64,000 bases of DNA from Puia sp963703355. GTDB lineage: Bacteria > Bacteroidota > Bacteroidia > Chitinophagales > Chitinophagaceae. The number at the start of each line of letters is the position of its first letter. Position 1 is the first letter of the stretch. The stretch spans positions 4,030,001 through 4,094,000 of the forward strand of contig OY969813.1 of NCBI GenBank assembly GCA_963703355.1, given 5' to 3'. Under the pieces are notes generated by a model, which was given only the letters and a program-made list of their open reading frames with translations, made no database searches and was not told the DNA's origin. The translations under genes were made by a program, and so were the position numbers. This document shows, piece by piece, positions 54,084 through 63,430 of this stretch.

Positions 54084-56711
54084 TTATTTCTGAGTGGAGA
54101 ACTTAAAACCAAATAACCAGGTAGCGCCATGCGTAGGGAAATTTGAGTTTTGTTCGTACTGATTCTGATTCAGGATATTCGAGCCCTGAGCGAAAAAGCT
54201 GATACCATCCAGGATATAATATTCGAAATTAAATCCAAGTTTAAAAATAGTACCACTGGTTTCCCAGTAGCGATCAGGGATGTTTCCGGTTGCGGGTGTG
54301 CGTCCATAAGCAAGATCTGTAAGATACTGAACCCCATTCAGTGCATACACTCCATCCACTTCAGTAATATTAACACTCAGGTTACCGGCGTCTTTTTTAC
54401 CAAATAGACTGAAAAAATGATAGGTCGAAAACAAACCTGCTGTATGACGTGGCAAATTTTTTAACTGATATCCCGGTGCTTTTCCAATTAACTGAGCGCT
54501 CAGGTAATCACCTGTTGAATCTTTAATAACCGAATACATAATCGAAAAAGATCCATACAAAGAAAAATGCCTGCCCAATTTGTATCTGGCTGAAAATTCC
54601 CATCCACGGTTCGTTATTACTCCTGCATTGCTGATCTGATAAACCTGTAATCCATTTTCCGGCGGAAGTGAATTGTCGACAAACATATTTTTTAGCGTAT
54701 TATCATAATAAACAATTTCTCCTGAGAAACGATTTCGCCTGTCGTAGATTTCTAATCCATAGTCAAAACCGCTTTGTTGTTGTGGCTTTATCGTCGGATT
54801 TGGTGCGCCAATAGTGCTACCATCTGATGGATATCCGTAACGGGCACTGAAGGACGGTGCGGTGATACCGCTTCCCCAGGAAATGCGGGGCTTGATGATT
54901 AATCCGATTAACGAATAGTTTGTAGTTAATCCGATCCTTGGATTCAGGGAGTGATTGTTTCCGAACAATTTATTATAATCGTAACGCAGACCCGTGGTCA
55001 GAAAAATATTTTTATAAGATGAATTGACTTGTGTAAAAATGCCCAGATTAGCATTCGGAGGATCGCTGTCTAATAAATAGGGTTGGCTCCCCGTAACTTT
55101 ATCTTGAAAAAAAACATTTTTATACTCCGCACCACTCATCACACTTGCATTCCATATTTTGTTGTGGTCCGCCAGATTCAAAATATTGGAATACCGGATG
55201 GTCGTTGTTTTACTGGTTAACTGATTAAAATTGTCTGGCACCATTCCGCTTTTATCAATCGATGCAACCGGGGATTGATGAATGGTATTTTCTGAAAATC
55301 CCACTGTGAGATGATGGGTCCAGCGAACGTTTGCCAGGTAAACGAAATTGAATCCGGTGATATAACTATTTATATTGCCTTTTTTATTCGTCAGTTTAGT
55401 TGGAGCAACACCTAAATATTGAAGTGAATCTGGAATATGAATACAGGTGTCGTAAGCCGGATTTCTGGACACATTACGCTCAGTTCCTGCAAAATATCCG
55501 CTCACATTCATGGAAATTTTATTCGTCGGATCCCATGTTAAACTGATATGGGCTGTGCCCGTTTTTTCTCCTCCACCAGGCAACCAGGGTCCATTGGTCT
55601 GATAAGTGCCCCCTGCAAGGACACCCGTATTTTTGAAGCTGATATTTTTGTCCAGCGTGTAATATTGTTGAAAAGCGCTGGAGGGCGTCCATTTACTCTG
55701 TATAAAACCAGCCGCCGCAGTTGCCGATAAATCATTCGTATTCCGTGCGGCTTTTTTTGTATAGATCTGAACGATACCGCCATTGCTGCCCGTGCCATAC
55801 AGTGTGGAGGATTCAGGGCCACGGAGGATTTCGATGCGATCAATATTATCCTTATTTAACGTCGACAGATATCCGGACCCGCCGGCAAATTCCACACCAT
55901 CTATCACTACATTGATCTCGGAGATTGAATTTTCGCTGGCAGCACCACGAATTGTCAGGGTAGGAGCACCTTGCGACTGATCACCTGTAGAATAACTGTT
56001 GGTGCCCGGTACCAAACCGCGATATATTTCTGCAATATTCGTGACAGGTAGCGTTTCAAGTGTTTTGCTGTCAATTATAGTCACTGAACTGATATCCGAT
56101 TTCCTTTTCGTTGCAAATAAATTACCTCCGACAATAACCTGATCAAGCGGACTGGCACTGTATTGCATAACGACGATTATGAAGTTGCTGTCTGGATTTA
56201 TATTGACTTTGCTGTATCCAATACTACTTATGACCAAACTGTCTCCTTTATGCAGCATAATCTGAAAGTCACCATTTTCGCCCGTGAGTGTTGAAGTTTT
56301 TGGGTTGGTACTGACAATAGAAGCGCCAGGAACCGGCAAACCGGACTGGTCGATTACTCTCCCCCTTATTTTTTGCAGACCCGAAGTTTTTTCACTGGAA
56401 GATTCATTGGTTGCAAATATAGCTGGCGATAAAAAAATCGTTTTTCCCTGAATGGAATAAGTGAATGGTTGATTTTTTAACGCGAAATGCATTGCCGAAT
56501 CCAGCGATACAGATTTCAACCGAATAGATATCGGTGGAATATGGGTGAGCGAGCTCGCGTTATAGAAAAAATGATAACCGGATTGTTTTGATACCGAGGA
56601 AAAAAATGATTCCAGTTGAACAGATTTGCCCGAATAACTTATCTGTTGGGCATGACTTTGTACACTGGATAAAATAAAGCCGACCAGCAACGTCACAGCA
56701 GTCCGTCTCAT
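54084..56711 (-). CDS. TonB-dependent receptor with STN domain, paralogue of 45197-47836
   Basis: An 875-residue receptor similar over its whole length to the receptor at 45197-47836 (same signal, STN, carboxypeptidase-like, plug and barrel order, e.g. QISYSGKSVQLESFFSSVS, RVIDQSGLPVPGASIVS, RIEILRGPESSTLYGTGSN, LFGFKFSTQK). It has no adjacent sigma/FecR genes, so control may come from the other cassette in trans. The gene is in the opposite direction, about 9 kb away, with the AsmA, MazEF and dinB genes in between. A 19-bp element upstream is shared with the other receptor. Confidence 0.95.
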   Translation of the reverse strand: MRRTAVTLLVGFILSSVQSHAQQISYSGKSVQLESFFSSVSKQSGYHFFYNASSLTHIPPISIRLKSVSLDSAMHFALKNQPFTYSIQGKTIFLSPAIFATNESSSEKTSGLQKIRGRVIDQSGLPVPGASIVSTNPKTSTLTGENGDFQIMLHKGDSLVISSIGYSKVNINPDSNFIIVVMQYSASPLDQVIVGGNLFATKRKSDISSVTIIDSKTLETLPVTNIAEIYRGLVPGTNSYSTGDQSQGAPTLTIRGAASENSISEINVVIDGVEFAGGSGYLSTLNKDNIDRIEILRGPESSTLYGTGSNGGIVQIYTKKAARNTNDLSATAAAGFIQSKWTPSSAFQQYYTLDKNISFKNTGVLAGGTYQTNGPWLPGGGEKTGTAHISLTWDPTNKISMNVSGYFAGTERNVSRNPAYDTCIHIPDSLQYLGVAPTKLTNKKGNINSYITGFNFVYLANVRWTHHLTVGFSENTIHQSPVASIDKSGMVPDNFNQLTSKTTTIRYSNILNLADHNKIWNASVMSGAEYKNVFFQDKVTGSQPYLLDSDPPNANLGIFTQVNSSYKNIFLTTGLRYDYNKLFGNNHSLNPRIGLTTNYSLIGLIIKPRISWGSGITAPSFSARYGYPSDGSTIGAPNPTIKPQQQSGFDYGLEIYDRRNRFSGEIVYYDNTLKNMFVDNSLPPENGLQVYQISNAGVITNRGWEFSARYKLGRHFSLYGSFSIMYSVIKDSTGDYLSAQLIGKAPGYQLKNLPRHTAGLFSTYHFFSLFGKKDAGNLSVNITEVDGVYALNGVQYLTDLAYGRTPATGNIPDRYWETSGTIFKLGFNFEYYILDGISFFAQGSNILNQNQYEQNSNFPTHGATWLFGFKFSTQK

Positions 56712-56765
56712 GCAGCCGTAATTTCGGTCTATACTAAACCGGATAAGGTTAATGATTTTACACGC

Positions 56766-56784
56766 TAAAAGTAGTTATTTCTGA
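56766..56784 (-). promoter_or_regulatory. 19-bp element shared upstream of both TonB receptors (copy 2)
   Basis: Read on the minus strand it is TCAGAAATAACTACTTTTA, identical to 45127-45145, and ends 54 bases before the receptor ATG (51 in copy 1). The sequences on both sides differ between the copies, so the element stands out as conserved. Confidence 0.55.
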
Positions 56785-56812
56785 GCGGTACCGGGATGCA
56801 ACTTTCTATATA

Positions 56813-57226
56813 TTATACAGCAGCTTTCCTACGGTGGCTTAATAAGTAACATATTCCACCGAAGGCCATTAAACCGTCGCCAATTACGACAATCGTATAA
56901 TTATTCGCATAGGGGGCTGCAATAATAAAATTATACACAGCAAATGAGACCAGATATATTTTTTCTACAGTTGAAAAGATAATTGTTGAGAACCGCAGCT
57001 GTTTATATTTTGCGGAGACAAACAGCAAAATACCGATTCCGACCACCATGATACCCCAGTGGCCTATAATAGGCTCCATCTGCGGACTTTTCTCCGCGTA
57101 CGCAAGGCCCATCGTTACATGAAGACCGTTTTTAGGGAAAAGCATCGCCGGAGCCGCGCCTAAAGCAGTGAGTATACCTGCAAAAATAAAAAAATACTTC
57201 CAGAATTTGTCAGAAGAATTTGTCAT
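56813..57226 (-). CDS. Hypothetical membrane protein (four helices)
   Basis: A 137-residue protein with four membrane segments (~10-30, 52-70, 84-104, 110-128). The loop MGLAYAEKSPQMEPIIGHWGIM recalls small DUF-type integral membrane proteins, but I cannot name it. It ends about 100 bases upstream of the TonB receptor gene, same strand. Confidence 0.6.
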   Translation of the reverse strand: MTNSSDKFWKYFFIFAGILTALGAAPAMLFPKNGLHVTMGLAYAEKSPQMEPIIGHWGIMVVGIGILLFVSAKYKQLRFSTIIFSTVEKIYLVSFAVYNFIIAAPYANNYTIVVIGDGLMAFGGICYLLSHRRKAAV

Positions 57227-57487
57227 GCGTAGTTCAAGATTTAAAATATATATTTATTGCATAAATTTATTCTCCGGAAGGGTACAAATTAGTCAATCCT
57301 TTGATTACTGCATTTGGTGGCGCTGATTTTTTTTATAGATTTGTCTGGTTTTTTGAAGATTTTATTGACCAGACTAATACTTTACGTTTACGAGTCCGTC
57401 TTTAAGAATTCCTACCCATGCATACCCGTTAACCGCTGGTCCATCAAGACCGTCAATCCATATTAAATAACCGAACTACATTTTTTT

Positions 57488-59530
57488 ATGAACAGATTTA
57501 AACGTTTATCCATTGGACGAACAGAAAGTTCAACAGATAAATCGAATGAAATGCCGAATGGCTTACGACACTACTTTGTTTTATTCATATTATTATCTGC
57601 TACGTTCAGAACATTCGCAGCAGATATTGAAGGGAAGGTGCAAATTGCCGGCAAGCCGGTAATTGGTTCAACTGTTACATTATTTGTCGCAGATGTGAGT
57701 TCTTCGAAACAGCTGGCTCAGGGCAAGACGGACAATAAAGGACTTTTTAAATTTCATGATGATCATATTTTCGCGGAAGGCGTTTATTATCTTGTAGCTA
57801 AAGGCGGAGCGTCGAATGGTTCCGGTGAATCCCTTGCTCTTTTGTCGGTGCTCGGCTATAAACTGCCAAAGACTGTTACGATCAATGAACTTACCACGGT
57901 GGCTTCAGCCTTTACTTCCGCCCAATTTATACATGGTGAATCCATTTCAGGAAATAAACTGGGGTTAAGAATTGCGGCTGATAACGCTCCCAATCTGGTA
58001 GATCCCATCACCGGAGCCTGGGGTGACGTATTGGTGGATCCGATCAATAGTACACAAAGTGAAAGCCTTGCAAGACTAAATACATTGGGCGCATTGATCA
58101 GTGCGTTCGCAACATCATCAAATGATGACTGGCGCTCCAGGTTCCTGAAAGCTGCTACCCAGCCGGGTAATGCGACTCCGGTCAGCACACTGGATGCGAT
58201 GGCATCTATTGCACGATCTTCCTGGTCTGATTCAAAAACCTTATATGCTTTATTTGATGAAGCCTATCCCCAGCCAAAAGACGGTTCCCGTCGTAGCGCT
58301 CCTTTTGTTCCTTACCTGGCGTATGTGCCGGACGATTTCGCATTGATGTTATGTTTTGCAGGAGGTGGTGTGTACTCTCCCGGCCGTTTAATGTTTGATG
58401 CAAAAGGCAATCTATGGACAGGGCAGAACTGGATGGCAGGTTCTCAATCAGGTGTAATTCATAGCATCGGAGGAGGACTTTCGGAACTATCCCCGTCGGG
58501 TAAAGCAATTTCTCCCGCTATTGTTGGATTCACCGGTATGGGCATTGACGGTATCGGCTGGGGAACAGCAGTTACAAAGGATAAAGTATGGGTTACCAGT
58601 TTTAACGGACATATAGGTGTATTTGATTTCGATGGAAAACCTGCGGCTACTGAAAGTGATTTTCCATTCAAGGAAAAGCTTACCGGCCTGATGGGAATAG
58701 GTGTGGCTGCCAATGGAGATGTGTGGATCGCAGATGGTTCAGGCAACGAGCTTTTGTTTTTCCCGAATGGCAATATCAAAGAAGGGAAAATTGTAAAGGT
58801 TCCCGGGCTTAAATCTCCATTTGATGTTGTTATTGATCCTCAAAACCGCGTATGGGTGAGCAATTCACAATCGGATTTCGTTACCCGGTTTCCTGCATCT
58901 GATCCCTCTAAAGCGGAAACATTTCGTTGCGGGATAAGCGTACGCGCCCTGGCTATGGATTCCAAAGGAAATGTGTGGGTGGCCAGCAATTGTTCTCTTG
59001 ACTTCCCGGTACCCAAAGTGCCGGATGGGGCTTCCATTATGGAACAATTTGAAATTCTTGGAGCTGCGATGCTGAGGTATCCGAAAAGCACCGGAATTGT
59101 AAGTATGATTACGCCGCAGGGTACACAACCTGTTCCCGAAGGTTACTCGGCAAATGGCGCAATCGATGTTCCATGGGGTTTGAATATCGATGGTAATGAT
59201 GACGTGTGGGTTGGAAACTTTTCTCCCAGAGGCAAAAGTGTAGCGCTGGTGGCAGGAGATAATACAAAGGGTCATCCGGCAGGTACTAAAACAGGAGACG
59301 TGATTCATCTTTTTAAAAGCGGCACGATTCAGATGTTAACAGATGTTTCTGTTGATGCTGCGGGAAATGTATGGGCTGCGAATAACTGGAATGATCCCAT
59401 AGCGGCTACTTCTGCTGATCCTTTCAGACCAACCTCTACCTGGGGCGGGGGATCTGGTATCACTGTGATCTATGGTGTAGCATCACCCGTTGCGCCTCCA
59501 CGTATGGGTATCGTTAGAAAACCTAATTAG
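57488..59530 (+). CDS. Secreted NHL/SMP-30-type propeller protein
   Basis: A 680-residue protein; an internal ATG at 57551 places a signal sequence (HYFVLFILLSATFRTFAAD) at the N-terminus and may be the true start. A carboxypeptidase-like beta-sandwich (EGKVQIAGKPVIGSTVTLF, TDNKGLFKF) is followed by a helical region and a six-bladed propeller with W-x-A/G/V-N repeats (NLWTGQNW, VWVTSFNG, DVWIADGSG, RVWVSNSQ, NVWVASNC, DVWVGNFS, NVWAANNW). Streptogramin-lyase-like propellers are similar; enzymatic activity is not shown. Confidence 0.8.
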   Translation: MNRFKRLSIGRTESSTDKSNEMPNGLRHYFVLFILLSATFRTFAADIEGKVQIAGKPVIGSTVTLFVADVSSSKQLAQGKTDNKGLFKFHDDHIFAEGVYYLVAKGGASNGSGESLALLSVLGYKLPKTVTINELTTVASAFTSAQFIHGESISGNKLGLRIAADNAPNLVDPITGAWGDVLVDPINSTQSESLARLNTLGALISAFATSSNDDWRSRFLKAATQPGNATPVSTLDAMASIARSSWSDSKTLYALFDEAYPQPKDGSRRSAPFVPYLAYVPDDFALMLCFAGGGVYSPGRLMFDAKGNLWTGQNWMAGSQSGVIHSIGGGLSELSPSGKAISPAIVGFTGMGIDGIGWGTAVTKDKVWVTSFNGHIGVFDFDGKPAATESDFPFKEKLTGLMGIGVAANGDVWIADGSGNELLFFPNGNIKEGKIVKVPGLKSPFDVVIDPQNRVWVSNSQSDFVTRFPASDPSKAETFRCGISVRALAMDSKGNVWVASNCSLDFPVPKVPDGASIMEQFEILGAAMLRYPKSTGIVSMITPQGTQPVPEGYSANGAIDVPWGLNIDGNDDVWVGNFSPRGKSVALVAGDNTKGHPAGTKTGDVIHLFKSGTIQMLTDVSVDAAGNVWAANNWNDPIAATSADPFRPTSTWGGGSGITVIYGVASPVAPPRMGIVRKPN

Positions 59531-59568
59531 AAATTGAAAATAAGCAAGGGGTCTCATTAACACATTCA

Positions 59569-60354
59569 ATGGTTTTTATGATTATCGGATTACTGGCTTT
59601 GTATTTTATTCTTTTTGGCGGCGGACATGAAACATTTCTTCTCGATCCAAATTTCGAGAAGGGTGTCAGCATGTATGTAAAAGATAAAGACCGTAAAGCA
59701 GAAATTGACAAGATTGTTAAGCAGGTCGAAAAAGGTGAGGAAGCATTCCAAAAACAAACAAAAAAAGTCTATGATAAAAAACTCGTGGACCTGAATATGA
59801 GCCGTACTTCAACAGCAGGAGATTTTAAACAGGTTTATGACAGTTTTTATATGGGACTTAAAGAATTATTGGATGGATTCCTGACTTCGGAATTAAAAAC
59901 CAGGTCTCTCATACGCCCGAACGAATGGGACAGTATTATGAATAAAGCGACAAAAGTACCTGATGAGGCAAAAGTCAGAAAGGCCATTATAAGTCGAAAT
60001 GAACAGTTGCAGGGAAGATTAATTATGGCTTGTAATAAATATATAACGGATTCTGCGGGCAGGGCCAAAATCAGAATAATCATTGGTGAATATGAAATCA
60101 AGGGCGACAATCTCACAGAAGCATTTCTTGAGTTAAACTATAAATATTTGAAAGCGCTTAGGCCTTACACCGTTTCACGACAGGACTTTGAACCGATGCG
60201 TGCCAAAATGATTGAATTGCGCAAGAGTTATACAGATTACCTCGTTGAAATGCGATTTAAAATTATGTCAATGGCAACGGAAAAAAACTGGAAAGATCTT
60301 GCAAAAGAACTTAATAATACATTCACCTACTTTGGTCCCGGGGTTTCAAATTAA
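59569..60354 (+). CDS. Hypothetical anchored protein
   Basis: A 261-residue protein: an N-terminal membrane anchor (MIIGLLALYFILFGGG) and a helical body with repeated charged heptads (DKIVKQVEKGEEAFQKQTKKVYDKK) and a C-terminal helix. No known family recognised. It follows the propeller gene after 38 bases. Its 3' end overlaps the convergent RarD-like gene by 32 bases. Confidence 0.65.
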   Translation: MVFMIIGLLALYFILFGGGHETFLLDPNFEKGVSMYVKDKDRKAEIDKIVKQVEKGEEAFQKQTKKVYDKKLVDLNMSRTSTAGDFKQVYDSFYMGLKELLDGFLTSELKTRSLIRPNEWDSIMNKATKVPDEAKVRKAIISRNEQLQGRLIMACNKYITDSAGRAKIRIIIGEYEIKGDNLTEAFLELNYKYLKALRPYTVSRQDFEPMRAKMIELRKSYTDYLVEMRFKIMSMATEKNWKDLAKELNNTFTYFGPGVSN

Positions 60355-61216
60355 ATATTTGCCTTCCATTGAATACGATCACTGCAATAAAAATGATGGC
60401 ATAACCCAAAATCTGCAATGAGGTGATGGACTCGTGAAAGAAAAATGTTGCCAGTAAAAAAGCGATGATGGGATTTATATTCAGCAACATTCCTGCCGTG
60501 GAAGAACTCAAACCCAGGAGCGCATATAGATTCAGAAATAGTGGGATGATGGTAAAAAAAATGGCTATGATCAGAATGTAAAAATAAAACTTTACTTCAG
60601 CCGGCATCGGTCCGCTATAAGCTGGAAAGAATGGAAGCAATATAAGAGATGACAAGAGAATATGAATGGTTAGGGTAAAAAACTTATCGAATCCGGTATT
60701 CTCGCGTTGGGTGATGAGGTAACAGGCATAACTGAAACCTATAACCATACTGAAGAGCATATCCACCAGGTCTGCGTAAGAAAGTAATAAGCAACCTGCA
60801 ATGCTCAGTAGTACTGCTGACCATTGGAATTTATTCAGTTTTTCATGCAGCAGGAAAAAGGAAAGCAGTGTCGTCAAAATCGGGCAGACCATATAAGCCA
60901 GTGAAGTTGCCTTGATGCTGATGTGATTCATCACGTAAATAAAAGAGAACCAATTGCCGGTTAAGAAAATACTGCCACCAACATTGAGTAAAATAGTTCT
61001 TTGTTTTTTTTGTGGGGACATCTGTTTGAAAACCTGCAGGGTCTCCTTCAACTTCTTACGTCTGAAAAGAAAACTAATCAAGAGCATTAATATAGCGCAA
61101 GAAAAAACACGATAAAACAGGATATCTACAGAAGAATAATTGTGCAGTGGTTTGAGAACGAGACTGAAAAATCCCCAGATAGCGTAGGCGGTTATGGCTG
61201 CCAGATAAAATTTCAT
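60323..61216 (-). CDS. DMT-superfamily permease, RarD-like
   Basis: A 297-residue protein with ten membrane segments and the EamA duplication: AAITAYAIWGFFSLVLKPL, ILFYRVFSCAILMLLIS and TGNWFSFIYVMNHISIKATSLAYMVCPILTTL are typical of RarD/EamA drug-metabolite exporters. The second half repeats this pattern (FYILIIAIFFTIIPLFLNLYAL). Substrate unknown. Its 3' end overlaps the opposite gene by 32 bases. Confidence 0.88.
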   Translation of the reverse strand: MKFYLAAITAYAIWGFFSLVLKPLHNYSSVDILFYRVFSCAILMLLISFLFRRKKLKETLQVFKQMSPQKKQRTILLNVGGSIFLTGNWFSFIYVMNHISIKATSLAYMVCPILTTLLSFFLLHEKLNKFQWSAVLLSIAGCLLLSYADLVDMLFSMVIGFSYACYLITQRENTGFDKFFTLTIHILLSSLILLPFFPAYSGPMPAEVKFYFYILIIAIFFTIIPLFLNLYALLGLSSSTAGMLLNINPIIAFLLATFFFHESITSLQILGYAIIFIAVIVFNGRQIFNLKPRDQSR

Positions 61217-61249
61217 AATCGACCGCTACCGGATGGGTGAAATGCCAAA

Positions 61250-61552
61250 TTACTGGATTTTCTTTTCCCGGGCTGCGTCCATATAATCTTTCAAAGCAGA
61301 ATGATAAACGGATGTTTCCCCATGTCTTTTATAAGCAGCTTTTTTAACCGGATCCTTTACAATACTGCTCGCATAGGCCGAAGCCTTTGCAAACAGGGTC
61401 CGGTACCCGATCTGCTCGTCGTTATAGATTACATGGCTGCGGTTAGGGTATTTGCAGGCGATGGTTTTCCCATTTACCTTTCTGAATACCAATTGTTTAC
61501 CAATTGCTCCAGACATATTTTTCATAATCAGGTTGTCCGTTATTTGGGCCAT
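61250..61552 (-). CDS. Small hypothetical protein sharing the GxxGK...P module, with upstream phased repeats
   Basis: A 100-residue basic protein. Its start (NLIMKNMSGAIGKQLVFRK, GKTIACKYP, LFAKASAYA) has the same order of GA-GK, GK, P and FxKAS as the 242-residue protein at 15769-16497, but here a short helical C-terminus (DPVKKAAYKRHGETSVYHSAL) follows instead of the beta-rich domain. It lies 48 bases downstream of four 10-bp tandem repeats, in reading direction. No function is known. Confidence 0.7.
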   Translation of the reverse strand: MAQITDNLIMKNMSGAIGKQLVFRKVNGKTIACKYPNRSHVIYNDEQIGYRTLFAKASAYASSIVKDPVKKAAYKRHGETSVYHSALKDYMDAAREKKIQ

Positions 61553-61574
61553 AGTTAAAAAGGCTTTGTAACAT

Positions 61575-61591
61575 AACGCCAGATCGGCGTT
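61575..61591. repeat. Perfect inverted repeat between array and gene
   Basis: AACGCC at 61575-61580 and GGCGTT at 61586-61591 with a five-base centre. It lies between the 10-bp array and the start codon of the small gene at 61552, so it is well placed for an operator or a leader hairpin. Confidence 0.5.
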
Positions 61592-61600
61592 TTTATGATT

Positions 61601-61640
61601 GCTTACGTTTCTTTACGTTTCCTTACGTCTCTTTACGTCT
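61601..61640. repeat. 10-bp tandem repeat array (4 units)
   Basis: Four contiguous 10-mers, GCTTACGTTT, CTTTACGTTT, CCTTACGTCT and CTTTACGTCT, at 61601, 61611, 61621 and 61631 share the core TTACGTYT. A 10-bp period keeps the units on one helix face. The array ends 48 bases upstream of the start codon of the minus-strand gene at 61552. Confidence 0.85.
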
Positions 61641-61913
61641 TTTGGAAAAATGGGGTAAAGAATTGGTTTAGGTGAGTAGTGTAATATCTGCAGTACTTCA
61701 AAAAATATCAAAAATCGTGCGCAAGGGGTCTGTACGGCCCGAATATACGCAGCGTCCTTACGAATTGCTGCCGTAAAATAGTTCCCGCAGGAAAAACGCT
61801 TTTTTTATTACTTTTAAGTATATCAACTCGTTATGAGTTATTTACAGACGTACTGATTGATTTGGTCTGATGATGATCAAAGTGGATGAAAGTAGTTAAA
61901 TAAAATAATAGGG

Positions 61914-62345
61914 ATGAAGGTATCGGCGTTTGTAAAAGAATTTTCGCTTTGCATAACATTGTCTTCACTGGCCGATGCCATCGATCTCGAAATACGGCGG
62001 ACGTTTCCGAACAGTAACCTGTTTGGCAACTTTTTATATCTATTATACATGTGGTTCATTGGGAACGGAAACTTTATAATAGGTCTGGTATTATTTAGCA
62101 TCTATTTTTTCGTAGTCGTTTACCTGGTGAGAAATTCAGAAGGACGCATGCTTTACTGGCTATTAACGTTGTGGGCCGTTTTTTTTATTGTAAACATAAC
62201 GATCAATGATTGGAATCTTTCTTTGCGTACTTGGGCATTTAGCGATTACCTGGTAAGAGGATCACATTATGCAATATTCGCAGTGATGGTAGCGATGATT
62301 GAATCACTGATAGGAAAGAAAAATAAACTCCGGAGAGGAACATAA
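61914..62345 (+). CDS. Hypothetical membrane protein
   Basis: A 143-residue protein with about four hydrophobic segments (FGNFLYLLYMWFIG, FIIGLVLFSIYFFVVVYLV, MLYWLLTLWAVFFIVNI and YAIFAVMVAMIESLIG). No family recognised. The start at 61914 is the first ATG, and the early residues are polar. A 62-base gap separates it from the luciferase-like gene. Confidence 0.55.
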   Translation: MKVSAFVKEFSLCITLSSLADAIDLEIRRTFPNSNLFGNFLYLLYMWFIGNGNFIIGLVLFSIYFFVVVYLVRNSEGRMLYWLLTLWAVFFIVNITINDWNLSLRTWAFSDYLVRGSHYAIFAVMVAMIESLIGKKNKLRRGT

Positions 62346-62407
62346 CATGATGCAAGGGGAAGATCAGGGCACGAAACAAATTTCGCGGTTATCTGTTTAG
62401 AGACTTT

Positions 62408-63430
62408 ATGAAGAAAATAGGATTCTTATCGTTTGGTCATTGGGCAAACCATCCTGCATATAAAACCCGCAGTGCGGCAGATACATTACTTCAGTCAATT
62501 GATTTGGCGGTTGCTGCCGAGCAAGTAGGTATAGATGGTGCTTATTTCAGGGTACATCATTTTGCCTCGCAGTTAGCGTCGCCTTTTCCTTTGCTTGCGG
62601 CTGTTGCTGCCAAAACAAGTAAAATAGAAATGGGAACAGGAGTTATTGATATGCGTTATGAAAATCCGCTGTATATGGTGGAAGAGGCGGGCGCTACGGA
62701 TTTAATTTCACAAGGACGTTTGCAACTTGGGATCAGCAGGGGATCACCGGAACAGGTAATAGACGGGTGGCGCCATTTCGGATATGAGCCCGCCAAAGGA
62801 GAAACAAATGAGGAGATGGGAAGACGCAAAGCATTGCAATTCCTGGACAGGTTAAAAGGAACAGGTTTTGCGCAACCTAATCCAAACCCGATGTTTCCTA
62901 ACCCACCCGGTTTGCTGCGACTGGAACCACATGCACCGGGATTGCGGGAACGTATATGGTGGGGAGCTGCCTCCAATGCGACTGCAATTTGGGCCGCTGA
63001 AAACGGCATGAACCTGCAGAGTTCTACATTGAAATTTGATGAAAATGGTAAACCGTTCCATATACAGCAAGCCGAACAAATAAGATTGTATAAGGAAGCG
63101 TGGAAAAAAGCAGGACATGCCCGTGAACCGCGTGTATCTGTGAGTCGTTCGATTTTTGCGTTGGTGACTGAACAGGACCGGCTTTATTTTGGTGGCGAAA
63201 AAAACCAGACCGATCAATTCGGAATGATAGAGCCGACCAAACGCGCTGTTTTCGGAAGAGGTTATGCAGCTGCACCCGATCAACTCATAAAAGAACTGGA
63301 GAAGGACGAAGCCATTCAGGAAGCAGATACCGTACTGCTGACGATTCCCAATACATTAGGGGTAGAATACAATGTTCATATATTGTCTTCTATCCTTAAG
63401 CATGTTGCACCCGGATTGGGTTGGCGTTAA
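62408..63430 (+). CDS. LLM class flavin-dependent oxidoreductase
   Basis: A 340-residue member of the bacterial-luciferase-like superfamily (TIM barrel, FMN or F420-type): KIGFLSFGHWANHPAY, AAEQVGIDGAYFRVHHFASQ, FPLLAAVAAKTSKIEMGTGVIDMRYENPLYMVEEAGATDLIS, RLQLGISRGSPEQVIDG, and RIWWGAASNATAIWAAENGMN. Full length for the family. A monooxygenase whose substrate cannot be told; cytoplasmic. Confidence 0.92.
   Translation: MKKIGFLSFGHWANHPAYKTRSAADTLLQSIDLAVAAEQVGIDGAYFRVHHFASQLASPFPLLAAVAAKTSKIEMGTGVIDMRYENPLYMVEEAGATDLISQGRLQLGISRGSPEQVIDGWRHFGYEPAKGETNEEMGRRKALQFLDRLKGTGFAQPNPNPMFPNPPGLLRLEPHAPGLRERIWWGAASNATAIWAAENGMNLQSSTLKFDENGKPFHIQQAEQIRLYKEAWKKAGHAREPRVSVSRSIFALVTEQDRLYFGGEKNQTDQFGMIEPTKRAVFGRGYAAAPDQLIKELEKDEAIQEADTVLLTIPNTLGVEYNVHILSSILKHVAPGLGWR

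Larger units (their letters stand above)
61553..61913. other. Intergenic region with repeats
   Basis: 361 bases without a gene: an inverted repeat (61575-61591), the 10-bp tandem array (61601-61640) and then ordinary AT-rich sequence up to the next ATG at 61914. Nothing else recognised. Confidence 0.6.

Noticed and set aside
43911..57382. 12-base match GACTAATACTTT between 43.9 kb and 57.37 kb
   Set aside because: In 64 kb, more than a hundred chance 12-base matches are expected, and the two places have unrelated genes, so it is not evidence of a shared regulator.
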